From assembly GCF_016907955.1 (NCBI RefSeq), contig NZ_JAFBCX010000001.1, positions 682,001 to 746,000 of the forward strand: a DNA stretch of 64,000 bases, written 5' to 3'. The position numbers and the translations under genes are program-made. Positions 1-8,156 of this stretch are shown piece by piece; within the stretch, counting starts at the first letter, position 1; each line of letters starts with the position of its first letter. Origin of the DNA: Lentzea nigeriaca (GTDB taxonomy: Bacteria > Actinomycetota > Actinomycetes > Mycobacteriales > Pseudonocardiaceae). The notes below the pieces were generated by a model. The model searched no databases. It had not been told where the DNA came from and worked only from the letters and a program-made list of their open reading frames with translations.

Positions 1-620
1 ACGCCGACGTGTTCCGTTCCCTGCTCGAGCGATCCGGTCTCTGCCTCGCCCGCCTCGACCTCGGGCTGCGCGTCGTCGAGGCCAACGACGACTTCGTGAC
101 CCAGTTCGGCCACTCCCGCGACTCGCTGCTCGGCCGCAGCTTCTACGAGCTGCTGCACCCCGGCGTGCACGGCCCGATGCGCAAGCAGTTCGACCGCCTC
201 GTCGAGGGCCGCCGCCAGCGCTTCGTCGAGCACCTCGCCGGCATCGGCCCGCGCCACGCCGTCTTCACCGGCGACATCACCGGCATCGCCGTCCACGACG
301 CGCACGGCGACCTGGTGCAGTTCGTCGTCGTGGTGAACCCGGAGAAGGGCGAGCAGCCCAACGCCGTCGTCGTCGACCGCAACCGCATCCTCACCGAGCT
401 CGACGCCCGCATCCTCGAGGGCATCGCGACCGGCGAGTCGACCGTGCGGCTCGCGTCCCGGCTCTTCCTGTCGCGCCAGGGCGTCGAGTACCACGTCGGC
501 ACGATGCTCAAGAAGCTCAAGGCCCCCAACCGCGCCGCGCTCGTCTCCCGCGCCTACAGCCTCGGCGTGCTGAGCGTCGCCAGCTGGCCGCCGCGGGTCT
601 CGGCCGACTACATCAAGTAG
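1..620 (+). CDS. PAS-LuxR transcriptional regulator (5' end may lie outside window)
   Basis: About 200 residues are visible. An N-terminal PAS-like sensor (roughly residues 1-115, with VEANDDFVTQFGHS and a LLGRSFYELLHP loop) is followed by a LuxR-type helix-turn-helix (residues about 128-190, ILEGIATGESTVRLASRLFLS then VEYHVGTMLKKL). This order and size match the PAS-LuxR class of antibiotic-pathway activators such as PimM. A GTG at position 9 could be the start, but the frame is open to the window edge, so the gene may begin upstream. It ends 11 bases before the aldehyde-dehydrogenase-like gene and probably belongs with it and the KAS III gene. The target is unknown; a pathway-specific role is inference. 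Confidence 0.8.
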   Translation, partial: ADVFRSLLERSGLCLARLDLGLRVVEANDDFVTQFGHSRDSLLGRSFYELLHPGVHGPMRKQFDRLVEGRRQRFVEHLAGIGPRHAVFTGDITGIAVHDAHGDLVQFVVVVNPEKGEQPNAVVVDRNRILTELDARILEGIATGESTVRLASRLFLSRQGVEYHVGTMLKKLKAPNRAALVSRAYSLGVLSVASWPPRVSADYIK

Positions 621-631
621 GTCGCGCAGCC

Positions 632-1987
632 ATGGACGAGGTCCTGGACCGAGCGGCACAGGCCGCCCGCGAGTGGGGCGGCACCAGCCCGGACGACCGG
701 GCCGCGGCCCTCGACGCCGTCGCGAGCGCGCTCGGCCGCGAGACCGACGAACTGGTCGCGCTGGCCGAATGGGAGTGCAGGCTCCCCGGCGACCGGCTGC
801 GCGCGGAGGTGCGGCGCACCACCTTCCAGCTGCGCTCGTTCGCCGAGTACCTGCGCTCCGGCGCGGTCAACGGTGTCGTGATCGACCGCGAGGACGTGAA
901 CTGGCCGCCGGGGCCACGACCGGATCTGCGCCGCATGCTGATCCCGCTCGGCCCGGTCGCCGTCTTCGGCTCCACGTCGTACCCGTTCGCGTTCTCCGTG
1001 GCGGGCAGCGACACGGCGTCGGCACTGGCCGCGGGCTGCCCGGTCGTGGTGAAGGCGAGCCACAGCTACCCCGATCTCGCCGACCGCACCGCCGAGGTCG
1101 TCGAGGAGGTGCTGCCCAAAGGCGTGTTCGCGCTCGTCCACGGCCAGCGCCGCGCCCGTGAGCTCGTGCTCGACCCGCGGATCAAGGCGGTCGCGTTCAT
1201 CGGCTCGTCCCGCGTCGGCCGCGAACTGCACCATCTCGCCGCCACCCGGCGAGAGCCGATTCCGTTCTACGGCGGCTTCGGCAGCGTGAACCCCGTGTTC
1301 GTCACGCCTCGCGCCGCTGCGAAACGCGGCCGGGAGATCGCGCGCGGGTTCGCGCAGGCGTTGTCGCAGCAGAGCGGACAACTGTGCACCAAACCCGGAT
1401 TGCTCGTCGTACCGGAGGGCTTCGCCGACGACGTCGCCACCGAAGTGCGCGCGCTGCGCGCGGAACCGTTGTTCAACAAGCTCGTGGCCAAGCGCTTCGA
1501 GACCGGAGTGGAAGCGCTTGCCGAAGTCCTCGACGTGCTGGTCGAAGGCGGGTCCGGGGCGGGTGGCCACGCGCCGACGTTGTTGCGCACCACCGCCGCC
1601 GACATCCTCGCGGGCCACGACGAGGCGTTGAACGAGTGCTTCGGGCCCGTGTCCGTCGTCGCGACCTACCGCGACAGCAACGAACTGCTGGAGCTCGCCG
1701 CCGCGTTGCCAGGCCAGCTCACCGCGACCGTGCGGGGAGAGGACGACGACCTCCTGCCCGAGCTGATCGGTGAGCTGACCGGACGTGCCGGCCGCATCGT
1801 GTGGAACCAGTGGCCCAACGACATCGCGACCACGCCCGCCATGCACCACGGCGGCCCGTGGCCCGCGACCACCTCCCCGTTCCACACCTCCGTCGGCGTG
1901 CGGGCCGTCGAACGGTTCCAGCGTCCCGTGGTGTTCCAAGGGTTTCCCAGCCACTTCCTACCTGAAGTGCTGGAGGACAACCGGTGA
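632..1987 (+). CDS. aldehyde dehydrogenase-like protein with altered active site
   Basis: A 451-residue protein of the aldehyde dehydrogenase superfamily, closest in motif to alpha-ketoglutaric-semialdehyde dehydrogenases. The nucleotide-binding lysine (VVVKASHSYP, K141), glycine motif (FIGSSRVG, 190-196) and nucleophilic cysteine (QQSGQLCTKPG, C252) are present. The general-base Glu usually found as AEM.SINPV is replaced (FYGGFGSVNPVF, about residue 215). The oxyanion Asn of FGASNFP is Ser (FGSTSYPF, S116). It may therefore act on a thioester rather than oxidise a free aldehyde, or be a degenerate paralogue; this is inference. It is slightly shorter than the usual 480-520 residues. The stop lies 13 bases before the KAS III start. 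Confidence 0.85.
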   Translation: MDEVLDRAAQAAREWGGTSPDDRAAALDAVASALGRETDELVALAEWECRLPGDRLRAEVRRTTFQLRSFAEYLRSGAVNGVVIDREDVNWPPGPRPDLRRMLIPLGPVAVFGSTSYPFAFSVAGSDTASALAAGCPVVVKASHSYPDLADRTAEVVEEVLPKGVFALVHGQRRARELVLDPRIKAVAFIGSSRVGRELHHLAATRREPIPFYGGFGSVNPVFVTPRAAAKRGREIARGFAQALSQQSGQLCTKPGLLVVPEGFADDVATEVRALRAEPLFNKLVAKRFETGVEALAEVLDVLVEGGSGAGGHAPTLLRTTAADILAGHDEALNECFGPVSVVATYRDSNELLELAAALPGQLTATVRGEDDDLLPELIGELTGRAGRIVWNQWPNDIATTPAMHHGGPWPATTSPFHTSVGVRAVERFQRPVVFQGFPSHFLPEVLEDNR

Positions 1988-2000
1988 GGAAGGTCGGAGA

Positions 2001-3002
2001 ATGCGCGCAGCGGTGGTCGCGGGACTCGGGTCATGGCTCCCGCCGCGAGTGGTCACCAACGACGAGCTGACAGCCAGGCTGGACACCACCGACGAGTGGA
2101 TCCGGACCCGGATCGGGGTCACCACGAGGCACGTGGTCGAACCCGGGATGGCGACCTCGGACCTCTCGGTCGAGGCCGCGCGGCGGGCCCTGCGGTCGGC
2201 CGGGGTGCCGGGCGCGGGAGGGGTGGTCCTCGCGACCACCACCCCCGACCGGCCCTGCCCCGCCACCGCACCGGAGATCGCGTCGCGGCTCGGCCTCGTC
2301 GACGTCCCCGCGTTCGACATCGCGGCCGTGTGCACCGGATTCGTGTACGGGCTGGGGGTCGGCGCCGGCCTGATCACGGCCGGGATCGCGGACAGCCTGA
2401 TCGTGATCGGCGGTGACGCCTACTCCACGATCCTCAACCCGCAGGACCGCACGACGTCCGTGATCTTCGGCGACGGCGCCGGGGCCGTCGTGCTGCGTGC
2501 CGGTTCCGCTGACGAGCCCGGCGCGCTCGGGCCGTTCGACCTCGGTTCCGACGGCGAGCTGTCCGACCTGATCACGGTGCCCGCCGGCGGGTCCAGGCAG
2601 CGGTCGTCGCGCGACATCGTGCCGCACGGCGACAAGTTCTTCCAGATGGAAGGACGCGAGGTGTTCGCGAACGCGGTCGCACGCATGTCCGCGGCCTCCC
2701 GCAACGCGATCAAGCGACAGGGCTGGGTCACGTCCGATGTGGACAAGGTGATCGCCCACCAGGCCAACACGCGGATCCTCGACGCGGTGTCGGCCGAGCT
2801 GGAGGTGCCGCGCGACAAGTTCGTCTCCAACATCACCGACGTCGGCAACACCTCGGCCGCCTCAATTCCCCTCGCTCTGGCGCACGGCGTCCGTTCCGGC
2901 GAACTCCGACCAGGCCACAAGGTGTTGCTGACCGCGTTCGGCGGTGGCCTCACCTGGGGCGCCACCACCCTGACGTGGCCCACCCTCACTCTCTCCGAGT
3001 AA
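2001..3002 (+). CDS. beta-ketoacyl-ACP synthase III family protein (FabH-like)
   Basis: A 333-residue thiolase-fold condensing enzyme. The KAS III triad is complete: Cys in DIAAVCTGF (C111), His in IAHQANTRI (H253) and Asn in VGNTSAAS (N283). The C-terminal GGGLTWGA loop and the TDEWIRTRIGV motif near the N-terminus are also typical. It would condense an acyl-CoA or acyl thioester with malonyl-ACP. The ATG at 2001 follows a GAGGAAGG ribosome site spanning the previous stop. There is no fatty-acid synthase cluster here, and the partners are a PAS-LuxR regulator and an ALDH-like protein. A specialised-metabolism starter or acyl-transfer role is therefore more likely than housekeeping FabH, but this is inference. 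Confidence 0.9.
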   Translation: MRAAVVAGLGSWLPPRVVTNDELTARLDTTDEWIRTRIGVTTRHVVEPGMATSDLSVEAARRALRSAGVPGAGGVVLATTTPDRPCPATAPEIASRLGLVDVPAFDIAAVCTGFVYGLGVGAGLITAGIADSLIVIGGDAYSTILNPQDRTTSVIFGDGAGAVVLRAGSADEPGALGPFDLGSDGELSDLITVPAGGSRQRSSRDIVPHGDKFFQMEGREVFANAVARMSAASRNAIKRQGWVTSDVDKVIAHQANTRILDAVSAELEVPRDKFVSNITDVGNTSAASIPLALAHGVRSGELRPGHKVLLTAFGGGLTWGATTLTWPTLTLSE

Positions 3003-3012
3003 CCATGAAAAC

Positions 3013-3066
3013 GATGAAGGGAACCTCCTCCACCTCACGCTCACGTGGAGAAAGGTTCCCTTCATC
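3013..3066. terminator. bidirectional hairpin terminator
   Basis: A perfect 14-bp inverted repeat, gatgaagggaacct (3013-3026) and its complement at 3053-3066, encloses a second ctccac/gtggag pair (3028-3033 and 3045-3050). It sits between the convergent KAS III gene and the minus-strand membrane protein gene. Confidence 0.8.
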
Positions 3067-3083
3067 AACCACCCGAGAGTGGG

Positions 3084-3521
3084 TTAGGCGGGGATTGGGT
3101 TTCGGAGGGGGAGAACGCGGTGGAAGAGGGGGACGGCGACCGCGGCGACCACCACGTGCATGAGCATGAGGGCGATCACGCCGACCGGTGAGGCGCCCGG
3201 CAGGAAGAAGACCGGGATGTCGGCGAGGAGTGAGAGCGCAACCACGATCGGCACGAGCTTGCCGAGCGTGCGAGCGGGGTCCTTGGCGCGCTTGCGAATC
3301 GACGCCCACGCGAACGCGGCGATGATCACGCCGAGCGCGGTCAGCACGACGTAGCCGCGGGGCAGCAGGCCCTGCACGACGTTCGGATCGGCACCGAGCG
3401 CCTGCGCCGCGAAGGACACCGCCGCGTTGCCGATCGACGCGATCACGATGGCGGCGGCGACTCCCAGCACGACCTTGCCCTTGTCGGATTTCCCTCGTGG
3501 GCTCGTGTTTCCAGCTGGCAT
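3084..3521 (-). CDS. four-TM membrane protein (DUF6069-like)
   Basis: A 145-residue integral membrane protein with a short charged N-terminus and four predicted helices: about residues 17-37, 55-75, 86-108 and 113-133. The pattern with a GLLPRGYVVLTALG segment before helix 2 resembles the actinobacterial DUF6069 family, whose function is not known. It lies 25 bases downstream of the Crp/Fnr gene on the same strand and could be co-transcribed with it. Nothing indicates a substrate. Confidence 0.7.
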   Translation of the reverse strand: MPAGNTSPRGKSDKGKVVLGVAAAIVIASIGNAAVSFAAQALGADPNVVQGLLPRGYVVLTALGVIIAAFAWASIRKRAKDPARTLGKLVPIVVALSLLADIPVFFLPGASPVGVIALMLMHVVVAAVAVPLFHRVLPLRNPIPA

Positions 3522-3546
3522 TGCTTCCTCGTTTCGACTGACGGGG

Positions 3547-4257
3547 TCAACGTGGGGCGGGAACGTGGGGCATGCCGACGCGGACCCGGCGGCTCAGCTG
3601 GGCCGGGTCGGTGAGGAAGATGCTCTTGCGCTCGATCGAGATCCAGCCGCGCCGGGCGAAGTCCGAGAGCGTCTTGTTGACGGTGTCGCGGCGCGAGCCG
3701 ATGTACTGGCCGAGCTCCTCCTGGGTGAGGTCCTCGATCATCAGCAGGGCACCGCGCCGGTCGCTGCCGAAGCGTCCCGCCAGGCGCAGCAACGCCTTCG
3801 CGAGGCGGGCTGGGGCGTCCATCTGCACCAGGTCCATGCGCATCTGGTGCGACTCGCGCCGGCGGCGCGCGATGCAGCCCAGCAGCCGTTCGGTGATCTC
3901 CGGGCACAACGCCAGCCACTTCACCAGGTCGGCCCGCGCGATGCGGCCCGCGTGGACGTCGGTCAGCGCGACCGTCGTCGACACGGAAGGAGCCGCGTCG
4001 AACAGCGTCGGTTCCACCAGGACGTCGCCCGCGCAGTGGAAGTCCAGCACCAGCTCGCGGCCGTCGGAGGAGGTGCAGCACGTCTTGGCCTTGCCCGCCC
4101 GCAGGACGAACAGGTCGTCGGTGCGCACGCCCAGGCGCAGCAGCACGTCGCCACGCCTGAACTCGACGGGTTCGAGGGCGCGTGCGAACTGGCGCCACGC
4201 CTCGGTGGAGGGTGCGAGGATCGGCGGCCGCGACGGGGCGAGCAGCGCAGGTGCCAC
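3547..4257 (-). CDS. Crp/Fnr family transcriptional regulator
   Basis: About 236 residues with an N-terminal cyclic-nucleotide-binding-type beta barrel (FRRGDVLLRLGVRTDDLFVLRAG) and a C-terminal winged helix (LTQEELGQYIGSRRDTVNKTLSDFARRGWI), the classic Crp recognition-helix arrangement. The open frame runs further upstream, but that part is low-complexity Arg/Pro-rich and overlaps the next gene. I chose GTG 4257, with GGAG six bases upstream; GTG 4269 is the alternative. The ligand is not evident; the Cys-Cys pair after residue 60 (KTCCTSS) is not an Fe-S pattern I recognise. It is divergent from a CdaR/PucR-type regulator. Confidence 0.85.
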   Translation of the reverse strand: MAPALLAPSRPPILAPSTEAWRQFARALEPVEFRRGDVLLRLGVRTDDLFVLRAGKAKTCCTSSDGRELVLDFHCAGDVLVEPTLFDAAPSVSTTVALTDVHAGRIARADLVKWLALCPEITERLLGCIARRRRESHQMRMDLVQMDAPARLAKALLRLAGRFGSDRRGALLMIEDLTQEELGQYIGSRRDTVNKTLSDFARRGWISIERKSIFLTDPAQLSRRVRVGMPHVPAPR

Positions 4258-4397
4258 TTCGGTCTCCACTTCGTGCGGGCGGCCGGGCGTGCACCCGAAG
4301 TTAGGGTGGGCGACACTGGCGTGACGCTGGAAGACGCTGGGGGATTCCCCACGGCCTGTGCTGATTTCCTTCAAGGGTGCGAAAGGGGGAGGGACCC

Positions 4398-5318
4398 GTG
4401 CTCTTCGACGTCGGTCGCCTGCTGCACGAGGAGTTCCTCGCCGTCTACCGCGCGGCCGCCGCCGACGCAGACGGGTGGGAGCACGCTGCCGAGACCGTCG
4501 CGCACCGCGTCGGAGCGCGTCTCGTGGCGGCGAAGATCCCCGTCGCACAGGTGGTCGTGGCCTTGCGGTCCACCGACAGGTTGCTCACCGAGACCATGCT
4601 GGACGACGGCGGTGACGCCCGTGCGCTGGCCGCGGCGGGCACCGCGCTGGCCGCCGAGCTGATGTCGGTGTTCTGCGCGGACGACGACGGGCTGGCGGAC
4701 GCGTTGCTCGCCGGGGACACGCCCGACGGCGCCGCTCCCTTCTACACCGTCGTGTCCGTGCGCGGAGCGGTGGCGGACAGGGCGGTAAACGCTTTCCGCA
4801 GGCACGGTCCGGTACTCCTGGCGGCATCCGGACATCTTCTGCTGCCCGTGGCCGAGGCGGTCGCGCTGCCGTTGTGCGGGGACGTGCGGGAGGAGCTCGG
4901 CGGCGAGGTGTGGTTCTGCCTCGCGGAACGACCCGCCGCGCGCGTTCCGTTGGCGCGCAAGGAGGTCGACGAGATCGACGCGCTGGTCGCCTCGCTCGGG
5001 CGGTCGCCCGGCGTGTACCGGATCGACGACATGTTGTTCGAGAGCGCGGTGACCCGGACGCCGGAGGTGCGCGACGAGCTCGGCAAGGTCGTCGCGCCGC
5101 TGCTCGCGAACCCCGTCCTCGTCGAGACCGTGCTCGCGTTGCTCGAGGCGGACGGCAACCGGGCGGAAGCTGTCAAGAAGCTGTTCATCCACCGCAGCAC
5201 CATCGACTACCGGCTGGACCAGATCGAGCACCTCACCGGACTGAGCCCGGTCAACCCTCGTGACCTCGCCGTTCTCGGCACCGCGATCGCCATGAGCCGC
5301 ACGAACTCGTTGGGCTGA
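4398..5318 (+). CDS. CdaR/PucR-type transcriptional regulator (paralogue 1)
   Basis: A 306-residue regulator with a C-terminal PucR-type helix-turn-helix (about residues 245-300: DGNRAEAVKKLFIHRSTIDYRLDQIEHLTGL). It has a helical N-terminal region resembling RsbR-type sensor domains and a middle domain containing LGGEVWFCLAERPA. The GTG at 4398 is preceded by GGAGGG at 4388-4393; an in-frame GTG at 4377 lacks such a site. The following gene encodes a shorter paralogue with the same middle-plus-HTH order, so the two arose by tandem duplication. The target is unknown; a local or sugar/organic-acid role would be inference. Confidence 0.8.
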   Translation: MLFDVGRLLHEEFLAVYRAAAADADGWEHAAETVAHRVGARLVAAKIPVAQVVVALRSTDRLLTETMLDDGGDARALAAAGTALAAELMSVFCADDDGLADALLAGDTPDGAAPFYTVVSVRGAVADRAVNAFRRHGPVLLAASGHLLLPVAEAVALPLCGDVREELGGEVWFCLAERPAARVPLARKEVDEIDALVASLGRSPGVYRIDDMLFESAVTRTPEVRDELGKVVAPLLANPVLVETVLALLEADGNRAEAVKKLFIHRSTIDYRLDQIEHLTGLSPVNPRDLAVLGTAIAMSRTNSLG

Positions 5319-5373
5319 GCGGATCGGGCTGGTCTTCGGCCAACGTTAAGGCTGTCTCAAGCCATCTGTGCCG

Positions 5374-5385
5374 ACTGTCGACAGT
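5374..5385. promoter_or_regulatory. 12-bp palindrome upstream of second CdaR/PucR gene
   Basis: ACTGTCGACAGT is a perfect palindrome in the 115-base gap between the two paralogous regulators, 48 bases before the GTG at 5434. It is a candidate operator for one of them; no match to a known box is claimed. Confidence 0.35.
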
Positions 5386-5433
5386 TGCCTACCGTTGCGG
5401 TGCGACACCGTGAGGCCCTCAGGGAGGCGACGC

Positions 5434-6189
5434 GTGACCACCGTGCTGGACAGCAGACTGCTCACCGACGTGCTGCGAGACATCCTCAGCCCGTTCGACC
5501 TTCCCCCGGTGGAGGACGTTGCGACCCGCCGTCAGCTCGCCAGAACGCTGCTTTCCGGTCGTGACAACGGGTTCGAGGGTCTCGCGCTGGCCTACGCCGT
5601 GATCGCGTTCTGCGCGTCCACTGAGGACGACGCGGCCGAGGTGCTGAAGCTGGTGCGGGACAACGACGAGGCGCTCGTCCTCGACGGCGCCCGCGGCGGG
5701 TACGTGCTGCTGCCGTGTGCGCAGGACCAGCACGCCGGCCTCGCGCGGGAGCTGCACGGCCGGCTCGGCGGCGAGGTGTGGATGGCGGTCGCCTGGGCTC
5801 CCCGGCGCGACCTCGCGACGGCCAGGGCGACGGCCGGGGACGTGCTGCGGATCGCCGCGGGCCGTGCGCCCGGCGTCTACGAGCTGCGCTCGGTGCTCGC
5901 GGACTTCGCGGTGCTGCGCCAGCCGCACGTCGCGGAACGGCTGGCCCGCATGATCGAACCCGTGGTCGCGCAGCAGCCGTTGCTGGACGCGTTGCGGGCG
6001 TTCATCGCCGAGGACGGCAACCGCGCGGCGGCGGCACGGCGGCTGGACATCCACCGCAGCACCCTGGACCACCGCCTGCGGCTGGTCGAACGGCTCACGG
6101 GCTGCCGTCCGACCTCACCGCGCGCGCTGCTGACGCTGAGCGTCGCGCTGACCGCCCACTCGTGCCCGGAAGTACCGCTGCCTCACTGA
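5434..6189 (+). CDS. CdaR/PucR-type transcriptional regulator (paralogue 2)
   Basis: A 251-residue paralogue of the preceding regulator. The shared core is GGEVWMAVAWAP, a PGVYELRSVLADFAVLR segment, then the PucR helix-turn-helix EDGNRAAAARRLDIHRSTLDHRL followed by VERLTGCRP. It lacks most of the N-terminal helical region of paralogue 1. The GTG at 5434 has AGGGAGG at 5421-5427; longer in-frame starts lack a good site. It ends one base from the convergent YciI gene. It probably binds a related operator, but its effector is unknown. Confidence 0.8.
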   Translation: MTTVLDSRLLTDVLRDILSPFDLPPVEDVATRRQLARTLLSGRDNGFEGLALAYAVIAFCASTEDDAAEVLKLVRDNDEALVLDGARGGYVLLPCAQDQHAGLARELHGRLGGEVWMAVAWAPRRDLATARATAGDVLRIAAGRAPGVYELRSVLADFAVLRQPHVAERLARMIEPVVAQQPLLDALRAFIAEDGNRAAAARRLDIHRSTLDHRLRLVERLTGCRPTSPRALLTLSVALTAHSCPEVPLPH

Positions 6190-6190
6190 C

Positions 6191-6613
6191 TCACGTGGTC
6201 TGGGCGGCGATCTGCTCGCGGAGACGGTCCTCCTGAGCCTGGATCTCGGGCGTGGTGACGTCCTCGAACGCCTCGGCGCCGTGCACCTGCCGGATCTCGA
6301 CCTCACCGCTGCGGAACGGCGCCTTCTTCAGCCACTCGACGGCGTCCTGCAGCGACGGCAGCTCCCAGATCCAGAAGCCCGCGATCAGCTCCTTCGTCTC
6401 GGCGAACGGGCCGTCGGTGACCGTCGTCGTGCCCTTCGCGTCGAACGCGACCCGCGCGCCCTTCGAGCTCGGGTACAGACCGTCGCCCGCGAGCATCACG
6501 CCGGCCTTGACCAGCTCCTCGTTGTAGTTGCCCATCGCGGCCAGCTCCTCGGTCGTGGGCATGACGCCGTTCTCGGAGTCCTCGTTCGCCTTGACGATGA
6601 CCATGAACCGCAT
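6191..6613 (-). CDS. YciI family (DGPF-domain) protein
   Basis: A 140-residue dimeric alpha/beta-barrel protein of the YCII superfamily. The start MRFMVIVKANEDSE and the DGPFAETKELIAGFW motif (67-81) are hallmarks of the DGPF subgroup, which is often coded beside ECF sigma factors. No sigma factor is present here. The biochemical role is unproven in the family. The ATG at 6613 is about 120 bases from the divergent CoA-binding gene. Confidence 0.85.
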   Translation of the reverse strand: MRFMVIVKANEDSENGVMPTTEELAAMGNYNEELVKAGVMLAGDGLYPSSKGARVAFDAKGTTTVTDGPFAETKELIAGFWIWELPSLQDAVEWLKKAPFRSGEVEIRQVHGAEAFEDVTTPEIQAQEDRLREQIAAQTT

Positions 6614-6731
6614 CTCGATCTCCTCAGGTCTGGTGTCCGGTGTCCGTTTCTACTCACGCGTCGATCGGCCCGCCCGGCTTTCGACGAGCTGGGCTCGAAT
6701 GTGACCGGCGTCACAAGGTTAGTGTGGTCGT

Positions 6732-7124
6732 ATGCGCGAAGACGTCGACTGGATCCTCGAGAACTGCCAGGTCTGGGCCATCGTCGGACTCTCGGACAAC
6801 CCGTCCCGCGCGGCTCACGGCGTGGCCAGGTTCCTGCAGCAGCGCGGCCGGAAGATCGTGCCGGTGCACCCGGCGGCCGAGACCGTGCACGGCGAGCAGG
6901 GCTACGCGACGCTCGCGGACATCCCGTTCCCCGTGGACGTCGTCGATGTGTTCCGCCGCTCCGAACACGCCGGGCGGTTCGCGGACGAGGCCGTCTCGAT
7001 CGGCGCGAAGGCCGTGTGGTTCCAGCTCGGCGTGGTGGATCGCGAGGCATACCAGCGAACCAAGGCCGCCGGGCTGCGCATGGTCATGGACGTCTGTCCC
7101 GCGATCGAGTGGCGCGCCGGTTGA
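6732..7124 (+). CDS. CoA-binding protein (YccU-like)
   Basis: A 130-residue single Rossmann-fold domain of the CoA_binding_2 type. The N-terminal AIVGLSDNPSRAAHGV loop, KIVPVHP, and DVVDVFRRSEHAG segments align with the family, as does the C-terminal MVMDVCPAIEW. Members bind CoA, but a cellular role is not firmly known. It is monocistronic, with a strong downstream gap before the StrR-like gene. Confidence 0.85.
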   Translation: MREDVDWILENCQVWAIVGLSDNPSRAAHGVARFLQQRGRKIVPVHPAAETVHGEQGYATLADIPFPVDVVDVFRRSEHAGRFADEAVSIGAKAVWFQLGVVDREAYQRTKAAGLRMVMDVCPAIEWRAG

Positions 7125-7149
7125 CCAAGTAGCTACCCTGCGGTTTGAG

Positions 7150-7179
7150 GTCTCCGGACGACCTGGGGGTACTGGAGAC
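7150..7179. promoter_or_regulatory. inverted repeat before StrR-like regulator
   Basis: gtctcc (7150-7155) and ggagac (7174-7179) form an inverted repeat separated by 18 bases, 27 bases before the ATG at 7206. It does not match the known StrR/NovG site GTTCRACTG-N11-CRGTYGAAC, so it is only a candidate operator. Confidence 0.25.
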
Positions 7180-7205
7180 ACCAAGCCTGGGGGGCTTTGT
7201 TTCGC

Positions 7206-8102
7206 ATGCTCGTCGACATCAACGTGCTGCAGCTCGCGGACTCGCCGCGACTCGGAGGCTGCAGCGAGGAGTTCGTTCGTTCACTGGCGTCCTCTGGTGC
7301 CGATCTCGCGCCGATCGTGGTGCACCGCGGTTCCATGAAGGTCGTCGACGGCGCCCACCGCGTGCGGGCGGCCGCGTTGCGCGGCTACCGGTCCGTCGAG
7401 GTCGAGTACGTCGACGGACCGGCGGAGGACGTGTTCGTCCTGTCCGTGTCCCTCAACGTCGCGACGCTGTCCACCGCCGACCGCGAGGCCGCCGCCCGGC
7501 GGTTGCTGCGGTCGCGCCCGCAGTGGTCCGACCGGGCCATCGCCGCGTCCACCGGTCTCGCGGCCAAGTCCGTGGGGGTGCTGCGGCGCGCCGTGGGCGG
7601 GCGTGCCGCCAACCGGGTGGGCCGGGACGGGAAGGTCCGCCCGGTCAACTCCGCTGCGGGACGGCGGCTGGCCGGGGAGATGATCGAGGCCCGGCCTTCC
7701 GCGTCGTTGCGCGACATCGCCCGTGCGGCAGGGGTGTCGCCCGGCACCGTCCGGGACGTGCGGCGGAGGTTGAACGCCGGGCTGGACCCCGTGCCGGAGC
7801 GGATGCGGGCCGCCGAGAAGGCCGAGGTCGAGGTGCCCGCGGCGCGAACGGAGGTGCGGGCGCCGGCGGCCACCCTGCCGATCCTGCGGCGCGATCCGTC
7901 GCTGCGGTTCAACGAGCACGGCCGGCTGGTGCTGCGGTGGCTCGAGGCGCACGCGGTGTCCTCCGGCGAATGGGCCGCGGTGGTGGACGGCGTTCCGTCG
8001 CACTGCCGGGAACTCGTCGCGGACATGGCGCGCGGATGCGCCGAGGTTTGGGCCCAGATGGCCGAAGCGCTCGAACAGGAAAGCCGGCGGCAGGCCGTGT
8101 AG
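7206..8102 (+). CDS. StrR/NovG-like ParB-domain transcriptional activator
   Basis: A 298-residue protein with the StrR layout. The ParB-like N-terminus (LADSPRLGG, PIVVHRGSMKVVDGAHRVRAAALRG, residues 10-60) is followed by two helix-turn-helix units, WSDRAIAASTGLAAKSVGVL (about 100-120) and SLRDIARAAGVSPGTVRDVR (about 160-180). Between them is the family segment VGRDGKVRPVN. Known members (StrR, NovG, Bbr, Tei15-type) activate aminoglycoside, aminocoumarin or glycopeptide clusters. No such cluster is in the window, so this is an orphan or acts at a distance. A TTG at 7197 is an alternative start; ATG 7206 is preferred. Confidence 0.85.
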   Translation: MLVDINVLQLADSPRLGGCSEEFVRSLASSGADLAPIVVHRGSMKVVDGAHRVRAAALRGYRSVEVEYVDGPAEDVFVLSVSLNVATLSTADREAAARRLLRSRPQWSDRAIAASTGLAAKSVGVLRRAVGGRAANRVGRDGKVRPVNSAAGRRLAGEMIEARPSASLRDIARAAGVSPGTVRDVRRRLNAGLDPVPERMRAAEKAEVEVPAARTEVRAPAATLPILRRDPSLRFNEHGRLVLRWLEAHAVSSGEWAAVVDGVPSHCRELVADMARGCAEVWAQMAEALEQESRRQAV

Positions 8103-8156
8103 TCGTGTGGTCGCTATTCCGCGTCGGGGCTATTTCGCGTTCGGCGGGACACCCGG

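Noticed and set aside
1..3002. Edge of a biosynthetic gene cluster
   Set aside because: Regulator, ALDH-like and KAS III genes alone do not establish a cluster and nothing to the right continues it.
7150..7179. StrR/NovG binding site
   Set aside because: The inverted repeat does not fit the known consensus or its 11-base spacing.
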